Assembly (NCBI RefSeq): GCF_001431425.1
Contig: NZ_LDJG01000006.1
Span: 62,001 to 126,000 of the forward strand
Length of the DNA: 64,000 nucleotides
Direction of reading: 5' to 3'
Source of the DNA: Stenotrophomonas nitritireducens
GTDB lineage: Bacteria > Pseudomonadota > Gammaproteobacteria > Xanthomonadales > Xanthomonadaceae
Part shown: one piece after another, positions 8,818 through 18,640 of the stretch
Numbering within the stretch: the first letter of the stretch is position 1
How the letters are laid out: each line of letters begins with the position of its first letter
Position numbers and translations under genes: made by a program
Notes under the pieces: model-generated
The model's input: the letters and a program-made list of their open reading frames with translations, nothing else
Told to the model about the DNA's origin: nothing
Database searches by the model: none

Positions 8818-9597
8818 ATGACCGCCACGGGAACCCTGCATCGCACGCCGATCCACCCCTGGCGCTGGATCAGCTGGCTGCTGCTGTCGCAGGCGCTGGT
8901 GGCGCTGGCCTGGTGGTGGCTGGGCTGGAAGGCCGGGCTGCCGCTGCTGCTGGCCAGCCACGCGCTGTTCGTGGTGCCGGTATTCCTGCCCAACAGCCGC
9001 TTCTACGCGCCGGTGCTGTCGCGCCTGCCCGGGCCGGCGGTCTGGCTGACCATCGACGATGGTCCGTCCGACGACACCCTGGCGATCCTCGACCTGCTCG
9101 ACCGCTACGACGCCCGCGCCACCTTCTTCATGGTCGGCGGGCGCGCGGCGGCGCGGCCGGACCTGGTGCGCGAGGTGCTGCGGCGCGGGCATGGGCTCGG
9201 CAATCACAGCCAGTCGCATCCGCAGGCGTGGTTCTGGCGCCTCGGGCCGCGGCGGATGGCCGATGAGATCGGCCATTGCCAGCAGGCGCTGTCGGCCATC
9301 GCCGGAACGCCGCCACGCTGGTACCGCTCGGTGGTCGGCATGACCAACCCGTTCGTCGCCGCCGCGCTGCGCCGGCATGGCCTGGCGCGGGTGGGCTGGA
9401 GCGCGCGCGGTTTCGATGGCGTGGACTGCCAGCCCGATGCGGTGGTCGCGCGCATCGCGCGCGATCTGGCGCCGGGCGCGATCGTGCTGCTGCACGAGGG
9501 CGCCGCGCACGGCCACAATCCGGCCATCATCGAATCGGTGCTGCGCCAGTTGCAGGCACGTGGACTGCCCGCCCGCCTGCCGCCGGAAACCGCTTAG
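8818..9597 (+). CDS. membrane-anchored polysaccharide deacetylase (NodB domain)
   Basis: About 259 residues: two hydrophobic segments near the N-terminus (roughly residues 15-60), then a NodB homology domain. The catalytic and metal aspartates are in LTIDDGPSDDT, and the metal histidines are in GNHSQSHPQAW; RATFFMVGG and ALRRHGL-type motifs follow. The family removes N- or O-acetyl groups from carbohydrate polymers, here presumably on the periplasmic side. An in-frame ATG at 8803 would add five residues; neither start has a convincing ribosome site. The gene is divergent from the Grx fusion (62-base gap). Confidence 0.82.
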   Translation: MTATGTLHRTPIHPWRWISWLLLSQALVALAWWWLGWKAGLPLLLASHALFVVPVFLPNSRFYAPVLSRLPGPAVWLTIDDGPSDDTLAILDLLDRYDARATFFMVGGRAAARPDLVREVLRRGHGLGNHSQSHPQAWFWRLGPRRMADEIGHCQQALSAIAGTPPRWYRSVVGMTNPFVAAALRRHGLARVGWSARGFDGVDCQPDAVVARIARDLAPGAIVLLHEGAAHGHNPAIIESVLRQLQARGLPARLPPETA

Positions 9598-9631
9598 ACT
9601 CGCCGCCCCGCCGGCGGCCCTGGAACCGCAC

Positions 9632-10885
<1,254 letters not shown>

Positions 10886-10902
10886 AAATCCCGTCGCCGG
10901 GC

Positions 10903-11366
10903 AGCGTACCGCCCTGCTGTGGCATTGCCGGACAGGCCCCGCCGGGCGTCACCCGGCGCTACAGAGCCCAGCCGCCTTGTAGAGCAGGGCACCGCCCCGC
11001 TGGGGCATTACCGGGCAAGCCTCGCCGGGCGTCGCCCGGCGCTACAGAGCCCCGCCGCCCTGTAGAGCGGGGCACCGCCCCGCTGGGGCATTGCCGGGCA
11101 GGCCCCGCCGGGCGTCGCCCGGCGCTACAGAGCCCAGCCGCCCTGTAGAGCGGGGCACCGCCCCGCTGTGGCATTGCCGGACAGGCCTCGCCGGGCGTCG
11201 CCCGGCGCTACAGACCATCGCCACCTTGTAGAGCGGGGTACCGCCCCGCTGGGGCATTACCGGGCAGGCGTCGCCCGGCGCTACAGAGCCCCGCCGCCCT
11301 GTAGAGCGGGGCACCGCCCCGCTGGGGCTTTACCGGGCAGGCCTCGCCGGGCGTCGCCCGGCGCAG
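10903..11366. repeat. tandem array 1 of a two-hairpin GTAG repeat, 83-bp period
   Basis: TGTAGAG occurs at 10978, 11061, 11144, 11227 and 11300, giving periods of 83, 83, 83 and 73 bases; one copy has lost ten bases. A degenerate copy precedes and the last copy is truncated. Each unit holds hairpin A (AGCGGGGC-ACC-GCCCCGCT) and hairpin B (GCCGGGC-GTC-GCCCGGC), enclosed by TGTAG and CTACA. The array fills the gap between convergent genes and holds no believable coding frame. Confidence 0.92.
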
Positions 11367-11370
11367 GGGA

Positions 11371-11700
11371 TCAATCCTCGAAATCGCTTTCCGCCGCGAT
11401 GGTCGGTTCCGCCGCCGGGCGCGGCGTGCGCTTGCCGGGCTTGCGCAGCACTTCCACGTAGAACTGCCGGTTGCCGGCGGCGACCAGCGCGTCCACCGCG
11501 CGGATCAGTTCGGGGAACGGCACGGCCTGTGCGCTGGCTTCATCAACGCCGGCCTTGCTGTCGAAATCCCAGAAATCGGCGCCGGCCGGCAGGGCCTTGC
11601 CGCGCTCGCGCTTGATGTACTTGCGGATGTCGTGCTTGCTGGCTTCCAGCAGGCGGTCGGGGTGCTTGCCTTCGATGTCGAGGCGGTAGGTTTTTCTCAC
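11371..11700 (-). CDS. DUF6172 family protein
   Basis: A 109-residue basic cytoplasmic protein that begins RKTYRLDIEGKHPDRLLEAS and matches the small DUF6172 family of conserved proteins. The KHDIRKYIKRERGK segment and a single domain of about 90 residues are typical. The start is a GTG; the nearest upstream ATG is out of frame. The function of the family is unknown. Its stop codon directly abuts repeat array 1. Confidence 0.8.
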   Translation of the reverse strand: MRKTYRLDIEGKHPDRLLEASKHDIRKYIKRERGKALPAGADFWDFDSKAGVDEASAQAVPFPELIRAVDALVAAGNRQFYVEVLRKPGKRTPRPAAEPTIAAESDFED

Positions 11701-11778
11701 GGGGTTCTCGTCATGGCGCCGACCCGGGCGGGTGGCAGGGAATGGCGCGATTATCCGCGCAAACGGCGCGGCCGTGGT

Positions 11779-12477
11779 TCAGGCGCGGCGGGCGACCAGC
11801 AGCCAGTTGTTGAACGGGGTGTTGCCGTACAGCGGGGAGAGGTCGACCTGCAGGCCCTCCTGCCGCAGTTGCGCCTGCAACGCATCGGCATCGGGATAGT
11901 GGCGCGGGCGGAACTGCATCCAGCCGATCCAGTTGGCGGCGCGGTCGCCGATGCGCGAGATGCGGCCGCGGCGGCTGCCGTCGGCCAGGGTCATGCGCAG
12001 CACCAGCCGGCCGTCGCCGTCGAGCATGGCCGCGGCGCGCCGCAGCAGTGCCGACTGCGCGGCGGCCGGCAGGTACTGGAGGACGTCGAGGATCGCCACG
12101 CTGCCGCGATGCGCGGGCAATGCGGCGGCCAGGTCCATCACCTCGAAAGCGCTGGCGGCCAGGCCGGCACGGCCGGCGACGCCGGCGGCGCGACGGATCT
12201 TGGCCGCATCGTTGTCCACGCCTTGGTAGGGCTGCATCTGTCCATCGTGGCGCAGCGCGTGCGCCAGCAGGCCCAGCCCGCAGCCCATGTCCAGCAGCGG
12301 CGCCCGGCTGCCGCGCAGCGCATCGAGCACGCCCGGATAGAGCGGATCGCTGCGCAGCTTGGACAGCACGTAGCAGTAGTCCCAGCGGTTGCCCCAGGGG
12401 TGGCGCGGGGCGAACGCGCGGGCGATGGCCCGGGCATCGTGGGCCGGCATGGCCGCGATGCCGGGCGCCCTGGTCAC
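11779..12477 (-). CDS. class I SAM-dependent methyltransferase
   Basis: About 232 residues. The SAM-binding glycine loop is LLDMGCGLGLLAHAL, followed by an acidic strand end (YQGVDND), AFEVMDLA, and SVAILDVLQYLP as the post-loop motifs of a Rossmann-like methyltransferase. The proposed GTG start overlaps the TGA of the preceding SGNH hydrolase gene by four bases (GTGA), indicating translational coupling; an ATG at 12450 is an alternative nine codons in. It is the third gene of the aminotransferase / SGNH hydrolase / methyltransferase operon. The substrate cannot be deduced. Confidence 0.8.
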   Translation of the reverse strand: MTRAPGIAAMPAHDARAIARAFAPRHPWGNRWDYCYVLSKLRSDPLYPGVLDALRGSRAPLLDMGCGLGLLAHALRHDGQMQPYQGVDNDAAKIRRAAGVAGRAGLAASAFEVMDLAAALPAHRGSVAILDVLQYLPAAAQSALLRRAAAMLDGDGRLVLRMTLADGSRRGRISRIGDRAANWIGWMQFRPRHYPDADALQAQLRQEGLQVDLSPLYGNTPFNNWLLVARRA

Positions 12478-13124
12478 GCGGCGTGCAGGTCCGTCAGCAG
12501 GTCCGCCGCCACCGGCAGCGCCTGTTCCATCCACAGCCGGTACATCGCGGCGGAAGGGTGCAGGCCGTCGTCCACCAGCATCGCCGGTTCGGCGCCGTGC
12601 GCGCGGCTGGCAGGTGTGATGTCGACGAAGGCGACGCCGTAGTCGCCGCAGCAGGCGCGGGCGGCGGCGTTGAAGTCGTCGATCTCGCGCGCGACCACGG
12701 CGGCATCGCGCTCGTGCGCGGCTGCGTAGGGCGTCACGCCCCAGTCGGGAATCGAGAGCACCAGCACCCGCCGCGGATCCTCGGCGGCCAGCGCGATGGC
12801 GCGCTGCAACAGCTGTTCGAACTGCTGGCGGTACTCGGCCAGCGGCCGCCCGCGGTACTGGTTGTTGACGCCGATCAGCAGGGTCGTCAGTGCGTACGGC
12901 CCCTGCGGCGCGGCCATGTCGATGGCGGTGGCCAGTTCGTCGGTGGTCCAGCCGGTGGTGGCGATGACCTGCGGGTCGTCCAGCGCGATGCCGCGCGCGC
13001 GCAGCGCCGCGGCCAGCTGGAACGGCCAGGTGCCTTCGGCGGGCACGCCTTCGCCGATGGTGTAGGAGTCGCCCAGCGCCAGATAGCGCGGGGCGATGGT
13101 GGTGATGGTTCCGGTCGCGCTCAT
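12474..13124 (-). CDS. SGNH/GDSL-family hydrolase
   Basis: A 216-residue esterase-type protein. Block I (LALGDSYTIGEG, nucleophile serine), the asparagine block (LLIGVNNQYRGR) and block V (DDGLHPSAAMY, Asp-His) are all present, so a Ser-His-Asp hydrolase is expected. No signal peptide is seen, so it probably acts in the cytoplasm on a small ester. It is nine bases downstream of the aminotransferase gene and overlaps the methyltransferase gene by four bases. Confidence 0.85.
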   Translation of the reverse strand: MSATGTITTIAPRYLALGDSYTIGEGVPAEGTWPFQLAAALRARGIALDDPQVIATTGWTTDELATAIDMAAPQGPYALTTLLIGVNNQYRGRPLAEYRQQFEQLLQRAIALAAEDPRRVLVLSIPDWGVTPYAAAHERDAAVVAREIDDFNAAARACCGDYGVAFVDITPASRAHGAEPAMLVDDGLHPSAAMYRLWMEQALPVAADLLTDLHAA

Positions 13125-13133
13125 CGACGCGCC

Positions 13134-14405
13134 TCAGGCCACGGCGCTGCGCGTCTTCAGCGGTACGACCTTGGTCACCCGTTCGGCGCGGCGCGCCAGC
13201 ACCCGGTCGATGCGCCCGAACACCTCGCGCATGGTCCCGGCCTCGGGCAGCAGGGTCACGCGGAAGTGGTGGCGGTAGGGCACGTTGAAGCTGGAGCCGG
13301 GCACGACCAGCACGCCTTCCTCGTTCATCAGCTCCAGCGCGAATTCGTGGTCGTCGAAGCCCTGCGCGGCCGGCCCGACCACCGCCGGGAAGGCGTACAG
13401 CGCGCCGGCCGGCGCGACCAGCTGCAGGTGCTCGCTGGCGGCGCAGGCCTCGATCACCGCGCGGCGGGTCTCGTACAGGCGGCCGCCGGGCGCGCACAGC
13501 GCGGAGATGGTGTCCGGGCCGTTGACCGCCGCCTCGATGGCGTACTGGCCGGGCACGTTGGCGCACAGGCGCAGCGCGCTGAGCAGGTCCAGCGCGGCGC
13601 GGAATTCGCCCAGCCGTTCGGCGGCGCCGGACAGCAGCATCCAGCCCACGCGCCAGCCGCAGGCGCGGTGCACCTTGCTCAGGCCGCTGAAGGTCAGGCA
13701 GGGATGCTCGCCGGCCAGCGGCGCGACCGGCTGGAAGCTGGCGCCGTCGTAGAGGATCTGGTCGTAGATCTCGTCCACCAGCAGCAGCAGGTTGTGGCGG
13801 CGGGCGACGGCGACGATCTTCTCCAGCAGCTCGCGCGGGTAGCTGGCGCCGCTGGGATTGTTCGGGTTGATCAGCACGATGGCGCGGGTGCGCGAGGACA
13901 CCAGCGTCTCGATCTCCACCGGGTCGGGCTGGAAGCCGTTCTCGGGGCGGCAGCGGTAATAGACCGGGCGGCCGTCGTTGAGGATGGTGGCCGCCGACCA
14001 CAGCGGGTAGTCGGGCGAGGGCACCAGCACTTCGTCGCCGGGGTTGAGCAGGGCGCGCAGCGACAGGTCGATCAGCTCGGACACGCCGTTGCCGAGGAAT
14101 ACGCGGTCGGCATGCGCGTCGGGCGCGCCGCGCCGCGCATAGGCCTCGGCGATGGCCTCGCGCGCCACCGGCAGGCCCTGCTGGTGGGTGTAGGGATCGG
14201 TGCGGCCCATGTCGTCGGCGATCGCGCGCTGCAGGTGCTCGGGCGCGCGGAACCCGAAATTGCCGGGGTTGCCGATGTTGAGCTTGATCAGCCTGCGGCC
14301 CTGGGCCTCCAGCTCGCGGGCTCGCCGGGCCAGCTCGCCACGGATCTCGTAGCGGACTTCGGACAGGCGTTCGCGGGTGGGCAGCGGTTTGGCAGGGCTT
14401 GACAT
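13134..14405 (-). CDS. PLP-dependent aminotransferase, AlaA-like (glutamate-pyruvate type)
   Basis: A 423-residue class I/II aminotransferase. The N-terminal RYEIRGELARRARELE and LNIGNPGNFGF segments are typical of AlaA-type enzymes, VFLGNGVSELIDLS and NPNNPSGA are substrate/PLP-binding regions, and the Schiff-base lysine is in FSGLSKVHRACGWRVGW. It probably makes alanine from pyruvate with glutamate as amino donor. An in-frame ATG five codons upstream (14420) is possible; the start giving the usual family length is used. It is first in a three-gene operon with the SGNH hydrolase and the methyltransferase. Confidence 0.87.
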   Translation of the reverse strand: MSSPAKPLPTRERLSEVRYEIRGELARRARELEAQGRRLIKLNIGNPGNFGFRAPEHLQRAIADDMGRTDPYTHQQGLPVAREAIAEAYARRGAPDAHADRVFLGNGVSELIDLSLRALLNPGDEVLVPSPDYPLWSAATILNDGRPVYYRCRPENGFQPDPVEIETLVSSRTRAIVLINPNNPSGASYPRELLEKIVAVARRHNLLLLVDEIYDQILYDGASFQPVAPLAGEHPCLTFSGLSKVHRACGWRVGWMLLSGAAERLGEFRAALDLLSALRLCANVPGQYAIEAAVNGPDTISALCAPGGRLYETRRAVIEACAASEHLQLVAPAGALYAFPAVVGPAAQGFDDHEFALELMNEEGVLVVPGSSFNVPYRHHFRVTLLPEAGTMREVFGRIDRVLARRAERVTKVVPLKTRSAVA

Positions 14406-14534
14406 GCGTGGGGCCGTCATGGGCGGGAAACCGCATGGTAGCGGAATTGCTGCGCTGCGGGGCAATGGTTCCGGGCGGAACGGAAATCCATCCGCGGGGC
14501 CGGCCGTGAGCGCCTTGCCGCTTAGAATTGGCCG

Positions 14535-15632
14535 ATGACCGACACCATCGATTTCACCGCGCTGGGCCATATCGGCTGGCCCTGGCCCGGCTCGCCCGAA
14601 GCGCCCGCGTGGCAGGCCGCCTTCGCCGCGCACCCGCAGGCGCGCCCGGCGCGGGTGGTCGAGCAGCACCGTTCCGGCTACGTGGTGGCCGACGCGCCGG
14701 ATGCCGCGCTCAAGGCCGAGTCGCTGCCGGAATGGCAGCGGCCGCGCTTCCCGAGCCATGAGCGCGCGGCGGTAGGCGACTGGGTGCTGCTGGAGGAGGC
14801 GCGCATCGTCGCGCTGCTGCCGCGGCGCACTTCGATCAAGCGCGGCGCGGCCGGCGAGCATTACCACCAGCAGGTGATCGCGGCCAACATCGACACGGTG
14901 TTCATCGTCTGCGGGCTGGACGCGGACTTCAATCCGCGCCGGATCGAGCGTTACCTGATGCTGGCCGGCAGCGGCGGCGCGGCGCCGGTGGTGGTGCTGA
15001 CCAAGGCCGACCAGACCGAGTACGGCGCCGATGCGCTGGCGGTGCTGGAAGACCTGTCCGCGCAGGACATCCCGCTGCTGGCGATCAACGGCAAGGATCC
15101 GGCCAGCGTCGCCGCGCTGGCGCCATGGCTGGGGCCGGGCCGCACCGTGGTGCTGGTCGGTTCCTCCGGCGCCGGCAAGTCCACCCTGACCAACACGCTG
15201 CTGGGCGAGGACCGCATGAAGACCGGCGCGGTGCGCGGCAGCGATTCGCGCGGCCGCCACACCACCACGCACCGCGCGCTGCTGCCGCTGCCCAGCGGCG
15301 CCTGCCTGATCGACACGCCGGGCATGCGCGAACTCAAGCCCACCGGCGAGGAAACCCTCGCCGAAGGCGGTTTCGCCGACATCGAGGCGCTGACCGAGCA
15401 GTGCCGCTTCCGCGACTGCTCGCACCAGCACGAGCCGGGCTGCGCGGTGCGCGCGGCCATCGAGCGCGGGCAGATCGACGAAAGCCGCCTGCTGAACTAC
15501 CTCAAGCTGCGCGAGGAAGTGGCCGCGGCCGCGGCCAAGCTGGCGCAGCGCCAGGCCGAGCAGGCCACCGAGCGCCGGAGCGGCAGTCGCGGCGCGCAGT
15601 GGCGGCCGGCGGGGAAACCGAAGCGGCGGTAG
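14535..15632 (+). CDS. rsgA: ribosome small subunit-dependent GTPase A
   Basis: A 365-residue circularly permuted GTPase: an OB-fold first, then G4 (LTKADQTE), G1 (GSSGAGKSTLTN), a G2-like RGRHTTTHR, G3 (DTPGMRE), and a C-terminal zinc knuckle C-x4-C-x-H (CRFRDCSHQH) closed by another Cys. RsgA binds the 30S subunit late in assembly and releases RbfA. The C-terminus is extended by a low-complexity Ala/Arg/Gln tail. The TAG stop is part of a GTAG repeat edge. Confidence 0.93.
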   Translation: MTDTIDFTALGHIGWPWPGSPEAPAWQAAFAAHPQARPARVVEQHRSGYVVADAPDAALKAESLPEWQRPRFPSHERAAVGDWVLLEEARIVALLPRRTSIKRGAAGEHYHQQVIAANIDTVFIVCGLDADFNPRRIERYLMLAGSGGAAPVVVLTKADQTEYGADALAVLEDLSAQDIPLLAINGKDPASVAALAPWLGPGRTVVLVGSSGAGKSTLTNTLLGEDRMKTGAVRGSDSRGRHTTTHRALLPLPSGACLIDTPGMRELKPTGEETLAEGGFADIEALTEQCRFRDCSHQHEPGCAVRAAIERGQIDESRLLNYLKLREEVAAAAAKLAQRQAEQATERRSGSRGAQWRPAGKPKRR

Positions 15633-15650
15633 GAGCGCACTCCGGTGCGC
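15629..15650 (+). repeat. short GTAG-headed repeat at the rsgA stop codon
   Basis: GTAGGAGCGCACTCCGGTGC begins with the stop codon of rsgA (TAG at 15630) and forms a hairpin GCGCAC-TCCG-GTGCGC. It looks like a single-arm member of the GTAG palindrome family and may act as a transcript end. Confidence 0.6.
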
Positions 15651-15766
15651 GACGGGACCTGCGCAGATCCCTCTGCGACAGCCCGTGCATCCACTGCGGA
15701 GGGCAGGCAGGGAAGCCCCGCCGCATACCTGGGGTCTGCGCCTGCAGGGTGCGATATCGTGCGGGC

Positions 15767-17014
15767 ATGACAGACCTTCCCTCCGATCCGGCCATCGCCC
15801 ACCACGCCGCGCTCGATGCGCGGCTGGTCGCGGCGGTGCGCGGCATCCGCCTGCTGACCCTGACCAGCTGGCCGGCATCGACGCAGGCGCCGTTCCTCGA
15901 CAGCGTGGCGCGCGGCAATCCGGTGCTGCCGCAGGTGGCGTACCCGAAGCACGATTTCAGCCAGGCGCGGCGCGAACTGGCGGCGATCGCCACGGCCGCC
16001 GACCCGTCGCATCCGCTGGGCCGCTACCTGCGCGATTCGGTCGAGAGCTGGGACCTGGCCGCGCGCCTGCTCGGAGCGCTGGGCACGCGCGAGGTGGACG
16101 TCCTGTCGGCGCAGCTGTTCGGTACGCCGGGGCAGCCGATGCCCGGCCATGGCCCGACCGCGCGCGAGGCGGCGCGGCATTTCATCCAGATCGCCAACGA
16201 GCTGGACCACGAACTGCTGGCGCCAGAGGAACAGGTGCCGGTCTCGGCCGTCGCGCTGCAGCTGCAGCTGCAGAACGACCTGGACGATTTTTTCGAATCG
16301 CGCGTGATCAACGTGGTCCTGGACCCGGAGCTGATCGCCAAGGCCGCCGCCGGCGCCACCCAGATCCGCCTGCGCAGCGGCGCCTGTTTCAGCCTGTACG
16401 ACCGCGCGCAGCTGTTCCACCACGAGGCGCTGGTGCATTCGCTGACCGCGCTCAACGGCCGCCGGCAGGCGGTGCTGCCGAGCCTGGCGCTGTCCTCGCC
16501 GCGCATCACCGCCACCCAGGAAGGCCTGGCGACGTTCGCCGAGCAGATCACCGGCAGCATCGACATCCAACGCCTGAAGCGCATCAGCCTGCGCATCGAG
16601 GCGATCGCGATGGCCGGCGACGGCGCCGATTTCATCGAGGTGTTCGGCTACTTCCGCGATGCCGGGCAGACCGCGGAGGAGAGCTTCGCCTCGGCCCAGC
16701 GCGTGTTCCGCGGGGTGCCGGTATCCGGCGGCGGCGCCTTCAACAAGGACACGGTGTACCTGCGCGGGCTGGTTTCGGTGCACACCTTCTTCCGGCAGAT
16801 GCTGCGCGACGAGAAGCTGCGTTACTGCCACTGGCTGTTCGCCGGCAAGATGACGCTGGACGACGCGCAGGCGCTGGCGCCGCTGTTCGAGAGCGGCGTG
16901 CTGGCGCCGCCGCGCTGGCTGCCGCCGTGGTTGCAGCGCGCCAACCGCCTGGCTGGCACCCTGGCGTTCTCGTTGTTCGCCAACCGCATCCGCATGGACC
17001 GCATCGCCGACTAG
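15767..17014 (+). CDS. DUF1704 / QEGLA-motif protein, putative metallopeptidase
   Basis: A 415-residue protein of the family named 'flavohemoglobin expression-modulating QEGLA motif protein'. The QEGLA motif is at residues 251-255. A HEALVH sequence (H219, E220, H224) fits HExxxH, the zinc motif of the eukaryotic tubulin carboxypeptidase MATCAP, which belongs to the same DUF1704 family; E252 of QEGLA would be the third ligand. A peptidase activity is therefore plausible, but unproven for bacterial members. The start is the ATG at the beginning of homology; the frame is open upstream through rsgA. It probably has its own promoter after the rsgA hairpin. Confidence 0.85.
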   Translation: MTDLPSDPAIAHHAALDARLVAAVRGIRLLTLTSWPASTQAPFLDSVARGNPVLPQVAYPKHDFSQARRELAAIATAADPSHPLGRYLRDSVESWDLAARLLGALGTREVDVLSAQLFGTPGQPMPGHGPTAREAARHFIQIANELDHELLAPEEQVPVSAVALQLQLQNDLDDFFESRVINVVLDPELIAKAAAGATQIRLRSGACFSLYDRAQLFHHEALVHSLTALNGRRQAVLPSLALSSPRITATQEGLATFAEQITGSIDIQRLKRISLRIEAIAMAGDGADFIEVFGYFRDAGQTAEESFASAQRVFRGVPVSGGGAFNKDTVYLRGLVSVHTFFRQMLRDEKLRYCHWLFAGKMTLDDAQALAPLFESGVLAPPRWLPPWLQRANRLAGTLAFSLFANRIRMDRIAD

Positions 17015-17467
17015 CGCGACCGGCAGCGGTGCGTCTGGTTGCGGATGCAACGGTCCATCCCTCGCATTGATTGGGTGAACCAAAGCCATGGGTTATGGGT
17101 GGGTCTGTCCGCGCGTGCGGACAGGCGCTGGCGACCCGGGTCGCGCATGCGGCCATCGCGATTGCCAAGCCATGGATTCGATGGGTATTTCCGCCGGATC
17201 GCAGTTCCTCCTGGGCAGCGTCCGCGTGCATGTGCGCCATGCGCGGCGGGCAGGGGCGATGGGCGCCCGCAGGTATCGCCGGTGGCGTTGACGCTGCGGG
17301 GGTGAAAGCGCCAAGGTGAAGTCGCGACGGGCGGTGCGGAGGGGACGCCGGGCCGGGGGGCCGGCGCAGACGCAGGGAGTGCGGAAGGCGGACGAGCCGG
17401 GGTTCCGGTCCGTCGGCCCGTCGTCGGCGACATTCCATCATTCCTGCCTTCTTCGTCCGGGGGACGC
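17015..17467. other. intergenic region without recognised features
   Basis: About 450 bases between the DUF1704 gene and the serine hydrolase gene. Several short frames are open on both strands, but none has both a ribosome site and a protein-like composition. It presumably contains the promoter of the downstream + strand run. Confidence 0.5.
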
Positions 17468-18577
17468 ATGCGCACACGGTTTTGCCTGCAGTCGAGTTCC
17501 GGGGTGTGGCGGGCCTTGCTGCTGCTCGGGTTGCTGGTGTCGACCGGCGTGGCGATGGCCGACGATGCCGCACGCCAGGCCGCGATCGACCGGTTGATGC
17601 AGCGCTACGACGGCGATGTCCCCGGCGCCTCGCTGCTGGTGCTGAAGGACGGCAGGGCGCTGGTGCGGCGCGGCTACGGGCGCGCCGATCTGGAGAACGG
17701 CGTCGCCGCCGGCGCGGACACCAATTACCGGCTGGCTTCGGTGAGCAAGCAGTTCACCGCCGCGGCCGTCCTGCTGCTGGCCCAGGATGGCGCGCTGTCC
17801 ATCGACGACCCGGTCAAGCGCTGGCTGCCCTCCCTGCCGCCGGTGGCCGACGCCATCACCCTGCGTCATCTGCTCGCGCATACCTCCGGCGTACTCGATT
17901 ACGAGGACCTGATGGGCGCGTCCTGGCAGGGACAGATCCGCGATGCCGGCGTGCTGGCGCTGCTGGAACGCGAGGACCGGCTGTACTTCGCGCCCGGCAG
18001 CCTCTACCGCTACAGCAACAGCGGCTACGCGCTGCTGGCGCTGGTGGTCGAGCGCGCCTCGGGTATGGATTTCCCGGCTTTCCTGCGCACCCGCATCTTC
18101 GCTCCGCTGGGCATGCGCGACACGCTGGCCTACGTTGCCGGGGGCGCCGACGTGCCGCACCGCGCCTGGGGCTACAGCCAGGCGGGGCAGGGCTGGGAGC
18201 GTACCGACCAGAACATCTACAGCGCGGTGCTGGGCGATGGCGGCATCTATTCCAACATCGAGGATCTGGCCCGCTGGGATGCGGCCTGGTACGACGGCCG
18301 CCTGTTCGACGATGCCACGCGCGCGCAGGCGCTCGGCAGGCAGGTGCAGGTCGCCAGCGAGCCGGAAGCGACCTGGTACGGCTTCGGCTGGCGCGTCGCC
18401 GACGGCCGGCAATGGCACAACGGCGAGAGCATCGGGTTCCGCAACAGCCTGGTGCGCTGGCCGGAGCGACGCCTGACCGTGGTGCTGCTGAGCAACCGCA
18501 ACGACCCGACGCCGTATGAAACCGCGCTGGCGATCGGCGCCCTGTTCCTCGACGAGATTCCACCCGGGCGGCGCTGA
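17468..18577 (+). CDS. exported serine hydrolase, beta-lactamase / D-aminopeptidase (S12) family
   Basis: A 369-residue protein with a signal peptide (cleavage near VAMA-DD). The penicillin-binding fold motifs are SVSK (SxxK with S91, K94), YSN (residues 182-184) and a variant HNG in place of the third-motif KTG/HTG (WHNGESIGFRN). Members include class C-type beta-lactamases, DD-peptidases and D-aminopeptidases, so the exact activity cannot be read from sequence. It is the first gene of a run with a TonB-dependent receptor and a broad-specificity racemase, which favours release of D-amino acids from peptides outside the cytoplasm; that is an inference. Confidence 0.85.
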   Translation: MRTRFCLQSSSGVWRALLLLGLLVSTGVAMADDAARQAAIDRLMQRYDGDVPGASLLVLKDGRALVRRGYGRADLENGVAAGADTNYRLASVSKQFTAAAVLLLAQDGALSIDDPVKRWLPSLPPVADAITLRHLLAHTSGVLDYEDLMGASWQGQIRDAGVLALLEREDRLYFAPGSLYRYSNSGYALLALVVERASGMDFPAFLRTRIFAPLGMRDTLAYVAGGADVPHRAWGYSQAGQGWERTDQNIYSAVLGDGGIYSNIEDLARWDAAWYDGRLFDDATRAQALGRQVQVASEPEATWYGFGWRVADGRQWHNGESIGFRNSLVRWPERRLTVVLLSNRNDPTPYETALAIGALFLDEIPPGRR

Positions 18578-18640
18578 CCGCATCGCCCGTTCCACTGCCG
18601 TATCTGCCGGTTGTCCGTCCCCCTGTCCCCTGGAGAGATC

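Noticed and set aside
10903..11366. CRISPR array
   Set aside because: The units repeat as a whole with no unique spacers; period is 73-83 bases and each unit is itself palindromic. No cas genes are present.
17015..17467. A small gene in the gap before the serine hydrolase gene
   Set aside because: Several short frames compete on both strands, none with a ribosome site plus a protein-like sequence.
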